Assembly: GCA_002792275.1 (NCBI GenBank)
Contig: PFOA01000018.1
Coordinates: forward strand, 1 to 8,164
DNA: 8,164 nt
Direction: 5' to 3'
Source: Candidatus Saccharibacteria bacterium CG_4_10_14_0_2_um_filter_52_9
Lineage (GTDB): Bacteria > Patescibacteriota > Saccharimonadia > Saccharimonadales > UBA4665
Shown: positions 6,508 to 8,164 of the stretch, piece by piece
How positions within the stretch are numbered: position 1 is the stretch's first letter
How the letters are laid out: each line of letters opens with the position of its first letter
The notes under the pieces: model-generated
The model's database searches: none
What the model saw: the letters and a program-made list of their open reading frames with translations, nothing else
What the model was told of the DNA's origin: nothing
Translations under genes and position numbers: made by a program

Positions 6508-6820
6508 GGCTGTCTGACATTTCAATTTCATGTGCCCTGGCGACACTCATTTGGGCCGCCAATATGTCACGATCGGTCTGGGACATAGTTTCTGTTTTGT
6601 AGCGGTTGGCGAGGTCGACAACGTGCATTGATTTTGCGACATTTGTTTTGAGTTCTGCGTTTACTGCTGGCGACTCGGGCTGGCTTAGATCAGGGTATTG
6701 ATAAGTTAGATACGTCCTGAGAGTGTTGGTGCCATTGGCCACCACCCAGCGGCGCTGTTGTACGACACCGAATTGATCGGGTTGGCGCTCGTAGGAGTGT
6801 GTCGTATTATTGTCCATCAT
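6485..6820 (-). CDS. Unrecognised small protein downstream of tatD
   Basis: Function not recognised. From ATG 6820 the product is 111 residues, hydrophilic, with no membrane helix or signal peptide. The first half has aromatic/beta character (FGVVQQRRWVVANGTNTLR, then YLTYQYPDL). The second half is helical and contains ANRYKTETMSQTDRDILAAQ and a second helix ending at EIEMSD. The start lies 4 bases after the tatD stop. A TTG at 6835 would overlap tatD by 11 bases, and a second ATG at 6817 is equally possible; no ribosome binding site decides between them. The 3' end overlaps the next gene by about 23 bases in a different frame. Its position in a tight run of same-strand genes supports it being real. 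Confidence 0.6.
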   Translation of the reverse strand: MMDNNTTHSYERQPDQFGVVQQRRWVVANGTNTLRTYLTYQYPDLSQPESPAVNAELKTNVAKSMHVVDLANRYKTETMSQTDRDILAAQMSVARAHEIEMSDSHEFTLPA

Positions 6821-6824
6821 AGTT

Positions 6825-7649
6825 TCATATACCAAACAGTTTAACGGCGTTGTTAGTGGTAGCGATAGCCAAATCCTGAAGGCTTTCGCCTCTTAATTCT
6901 GCCACAAAACCAGCAACTTCACCAAGCCTTTTGGGTTCGTTTATACTACCACGATAAGGGTGAGGTGTCAAGAAGGGAGCGTCAGTTTCCAGTAGTAATT
7001 TTTCCAACGGGATTGATTTGTAGACTTCCAGCTGTTCGGGATTTTTGGCAAAGGTGGCAATACCGTTAACTCCTACATACAGACCACGCTCTATCCCCTG
7101 CTGCATATTCTGCAGTGAATCGGTATAGCTGTGGAGCACGCCGCGCAGACCGCTATAGCTGTCAAAAATCGGCCAAAAATCATCAAAAGCTTCGCGAACG
7201 TGGAAAATCACCGGCAAGCCCGATTCCTGAGCCAATTCCAGCTGAAACTCGAGAGCTGCTAACTGCTGTTCCTTGGGCGAGTGGTTATAGTGATAGTCCA
7301 GGCCACATTCGCCAATGGCCACGACTTTTGATTCGGTGAGCAAGCTAGCTAAGCCGGCCATATCGGAGCTGGTTTCCGAACCGATAAACTGCTTGGCTTC
7401 GTGCGGGTGTACACCTACGGAAGCCCAGCAGTTGGCACGGTTCTTCACAAAATCCACAGCCTGACGACTGTCGGCCAGGTCGCAGCCGACACAGATCATG
7501 CGGGTCACACCCTGCTCTGTCGCAGCTTCTACTACGCCATCGGCGATTAATTCCGGATGTTTGGCCCAGATCTCTCTGGTGCTCCGCTCACCGGCGGCCG
7601 CACCGATGGATTGTATGTGGCAGTGGGTGTCGACTAATTGTTGTGTCAT
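6825..7649 (-). CDS. tatD: TatD-family metal-dependent hydrolase (DNase)
   Basis: TatD proteins are TIM-barrel metal-dependent nucleases of the amidohydrolase-like fold, linked to DNA repair and DNA turnover in the cytoplasm. The metal ligands are all visible: His9 and His11 in DTHCH, Glu114 in GECGLDYHY, His150 in IFHVREA, His173 in LHSYT, and Asp223 in LLETDAPFLTP. HPHE at 81-84 and the C-terminal NNAVKLFGI are also typical. At 274 residues it is slightly longer than usual, because about 12-15 extra residues follow the first motif (about 14-40). The ATG start overlaps the stop of the preceding coiled-coil gene as ATGA, so the two are probably cotranslated. It has no Tat-system neighbours, and the historical gene name does not imply protein export. 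Confidence 0.93.
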   Translation of the reverse strand: MTQQLVDTHCHIQSIGAAAGERSTREIWAKHPELIADGVVEAATEQGVTRMICVGCDLADSRQAVDFVKNRANCWASVGVHPHEAKQFIGSETSSDMAGLASLLTESKVVAIGECGLDYHYNHSPKEQQLAALEFQLELAQESGLPVIFHVREAFDDFWPIFDSYSGLRGVLHSYTDSLQNMQQGIERGLYVGVNGIATFAKNPEQLEVYKSIPLEKLLLETDAPFLTPHPYRGSINEPKRLGEVAGFVAELRGESLQDLAIATTNNAVKLFGI

Positions 7650-8044
7650 GGCGCCGATAGGCTTGTGCTTGTAGAATCTGCTAATTCGCTAATCCATCGA
7701 CCGTGGCGATCCAGTTGATTACTTATGGCTGCCCGCTCGCCATCGTCGGTGTCTATGCGCCCGGTAAAGCCATCCAAAAGGTTGTACAGGCCGTCAATTC
7801 TACCGTCGGCGCGTTTTTCAAATTTATCAAAGCGTCCGTCGAAATGTCGACTAATCTGGCCGAAGGATTTGGCAAATTCGGTCTCGACTATCTGGCTTAC
7901 ATTCTCCTTTGTGGCAAAGGCCTGCAAATCTTCCTTGGTGGCGAAACCTTTCAGATCCTCCTTGGTGGCAAAGGCCTTGAGGTCATCTTTTGTGGCAAAT
8001 TCTTCGCGAAGTATCTGTCGAAACTTTTTCTCATCGATTGTCAT
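7646..8044 (-). CDS. Small coiled-coil protein with FATKEDL repeats
   Basis: The protein (132 residues from ATG 8044) is almost entirely helical and charged, with no membrane segment. Residues 16-51 are four consecutive nine-residue units: FATKDDLKA, FATKEDLKG, FATKEDLQA and FATKENVSQ. A second helical region follows with RHFDGRFDKFEKR at about 64-76 and a C-terminal LDRHGRWISELAD. Such repeat-bearing short coiled coils, ending in an RHxxWIxxLA-like segment, are familiar from CPR genomes and some phages; their role is unknown. They may be oligomerisation or scaffold proteins (inference). An upstream in-frame ATG at 8056 would add MCFT; neither start has a ribosome binding site. The stop overlaps the tatD start. 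Confidence 0.75.
   Translation of the reverse strand: MTIDEKKFRQILREEFATKDDLKAFATKEDLKGFATKEDLQAFATKENVSQIVETEFAKSFGQISRHFDGRFDKFEKRADGRIDGLYNLLDGFTGRIDTDDGERAAISNQLDRHGRWISELADSTSTSLSAP
7892..7999 (-). repeat. Four in-frame 27-bp tandem repeats
   Basis: Four adjacent 27-base units (7999-7973, 7972-7946, 7945-7919, 7918-7892) encode the nine-residue FATKEDLxx repeat of the coiled-coil gene. They share the core TTTGCCACCAAGGA with scattered, mostly silent changes, and the last unit has drifted furthest at the protein level. Copy number could vary between strains by slippage or recombination without breaking the frame. Confidence 0.85.
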
Positions 8045-8082
8045 GGTGAAGCACATTGTACGCCGCTTAAAAACCAGCGTCT

Positions 8083-8088
8083 ATTGTA
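8083..8088 (-). promoter_or_regulatory. Candidate -10 element upstream of the coiled-coil/tatD block
   Basis: On the minus strand TACAAT (8088-8083) sits in an AT-rich stretch (8100-8083) that contrasts with the surrounding sequence. It would place a start near 8076 and a leader of about 20 bases before ATG 8056. No good -35 is found at normal spacing; TTGCTG lies too far upstream, at 22 bases. The short leader with no ribosome binding site would suit near-leaderless translation. Tentative. Confidence 0.3.
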
Positions 8089-8122
8089 TTTAATAAATAT
8101 GGCTCTAGCCCAGCAAAACCAG

Positions 8123-8164
8123 CTAAGCTAGCTCCTTTCCTTGTTGTTTAATGTATCTGCTGAG
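8123..8164 (-). CDS. Possible C-terminal tail of an upstream gene (partial)
   Basis: Reading from the window edge, one minus-strand frame gives LSRYIKQQGKELA followed by TAG at 8125-8123, which looks like an ordinary helical protein end. A second frame is also open over this short stretch (it ends at a TAG near 8130), so the assignment is weak. The 66 bases from this stop to ATG 8056 hold the candidate promoter and a poor CTAGC/GCTAG inverted pair that does not look like a terminator. Confidence 0.25.
   Translation of the reverse strand, partial: LSRYIKQQGKELA

Noticed and set aside
6485..6546. A frameshift splitting one gene into the two small unknown genes
   Set aside because: Each has a complete, different composition and plausible ends, and short overlaps are normal throughout this run of genes; no shared domain crosses the junction.
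7892..7999. CRISPR array
   Set aside because: The repeats are adjacent, without spacers, and lie in frame within a coding region.
7703..8131. Two overlapping plus-strand open frames opposite the coiled-coil gene
   Set aside because: Their repeats simply mirror the 27-bp coding array; the minus-strand frame gives a sensible helical protein with an ATGA junction to tatD.
8101..8134. Intrinsic terminator near the window edge
   Set aside because: Only a 5-bp CTAGC/GCTAG pairing with a large loop and no following T-run on either strand.

Overview
All supported genes in this window lie on the minus strand, so they read from high to low coordinates. The layout is tightly packed: junctions are ATGA stop/start overlaps or gaps of a few bases, except for one 69-base gap. 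UGA is used as a stop in several genes, which argues against code 4 or code 25 organisms such as mycoplasmas or Gracilibacteria. The small proteins carry FATKEDL-type coiled-coil repeats. The ATPase subunits are very divergent and the housekeeping genes are compact. Together these suggest a Candidate Phyla Radiation (Patescibacteria) genome, most likely a Saccharibacteria-like lineage with moderate (roughly 50%) GC. This assignment is inference from protein style and was not tested by search.

Upstream block (8164 to 4978, in transcription order): a possible C-terminal tail of an unknown gene at the window edge; a candidate promoter; a small coiled-coil protein with four 27-bp in-frame repeats; a TatD-family metal-dependent hydrolase; two small unrecognised proteins; and a NifS/IscS-type cysteine desulfurase. 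The close spacing suggests one transcript, but functional links between these genes are not obvious.

Downstream block (4908 to 1): after the 69-base gap, which contains a plausible internal promoter, comes an F1-type ATPase cluster in the order b-like, delta-like, alpha, gamma, beta, then the start of another gene where epsilon would be expected. The order matches a bacterial atp operon, but the genes for the membrane subunits a and c, which normally precede b, are absent; a cysteine desulfurase sits there instead. Alpha and beta keep the P-loops, the Walker B aspartates, the catalytic glutamate and the arginine finger, so ATP hydrolysis or synthesis chemistry looks possible. Beta, however, has lost the usual adenine-pocket tyrosine and the normal C-terminal tail, the delta-like subunit is diverged in its N-terminal half, and alpha has an Ala/Pro/Lys tail.

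The main point to follow up is whether this is the sole F1Fo synthase of the organism, with a and c encoded elsewhere, or a specialised F1-like ATPase without a canonical rotor, as known in some mycoplasmas. No RNA genes, insertion sequences, CRISPR arrays or clear terminators were seen, and no gene-free stretch exceeds about 120 bases.
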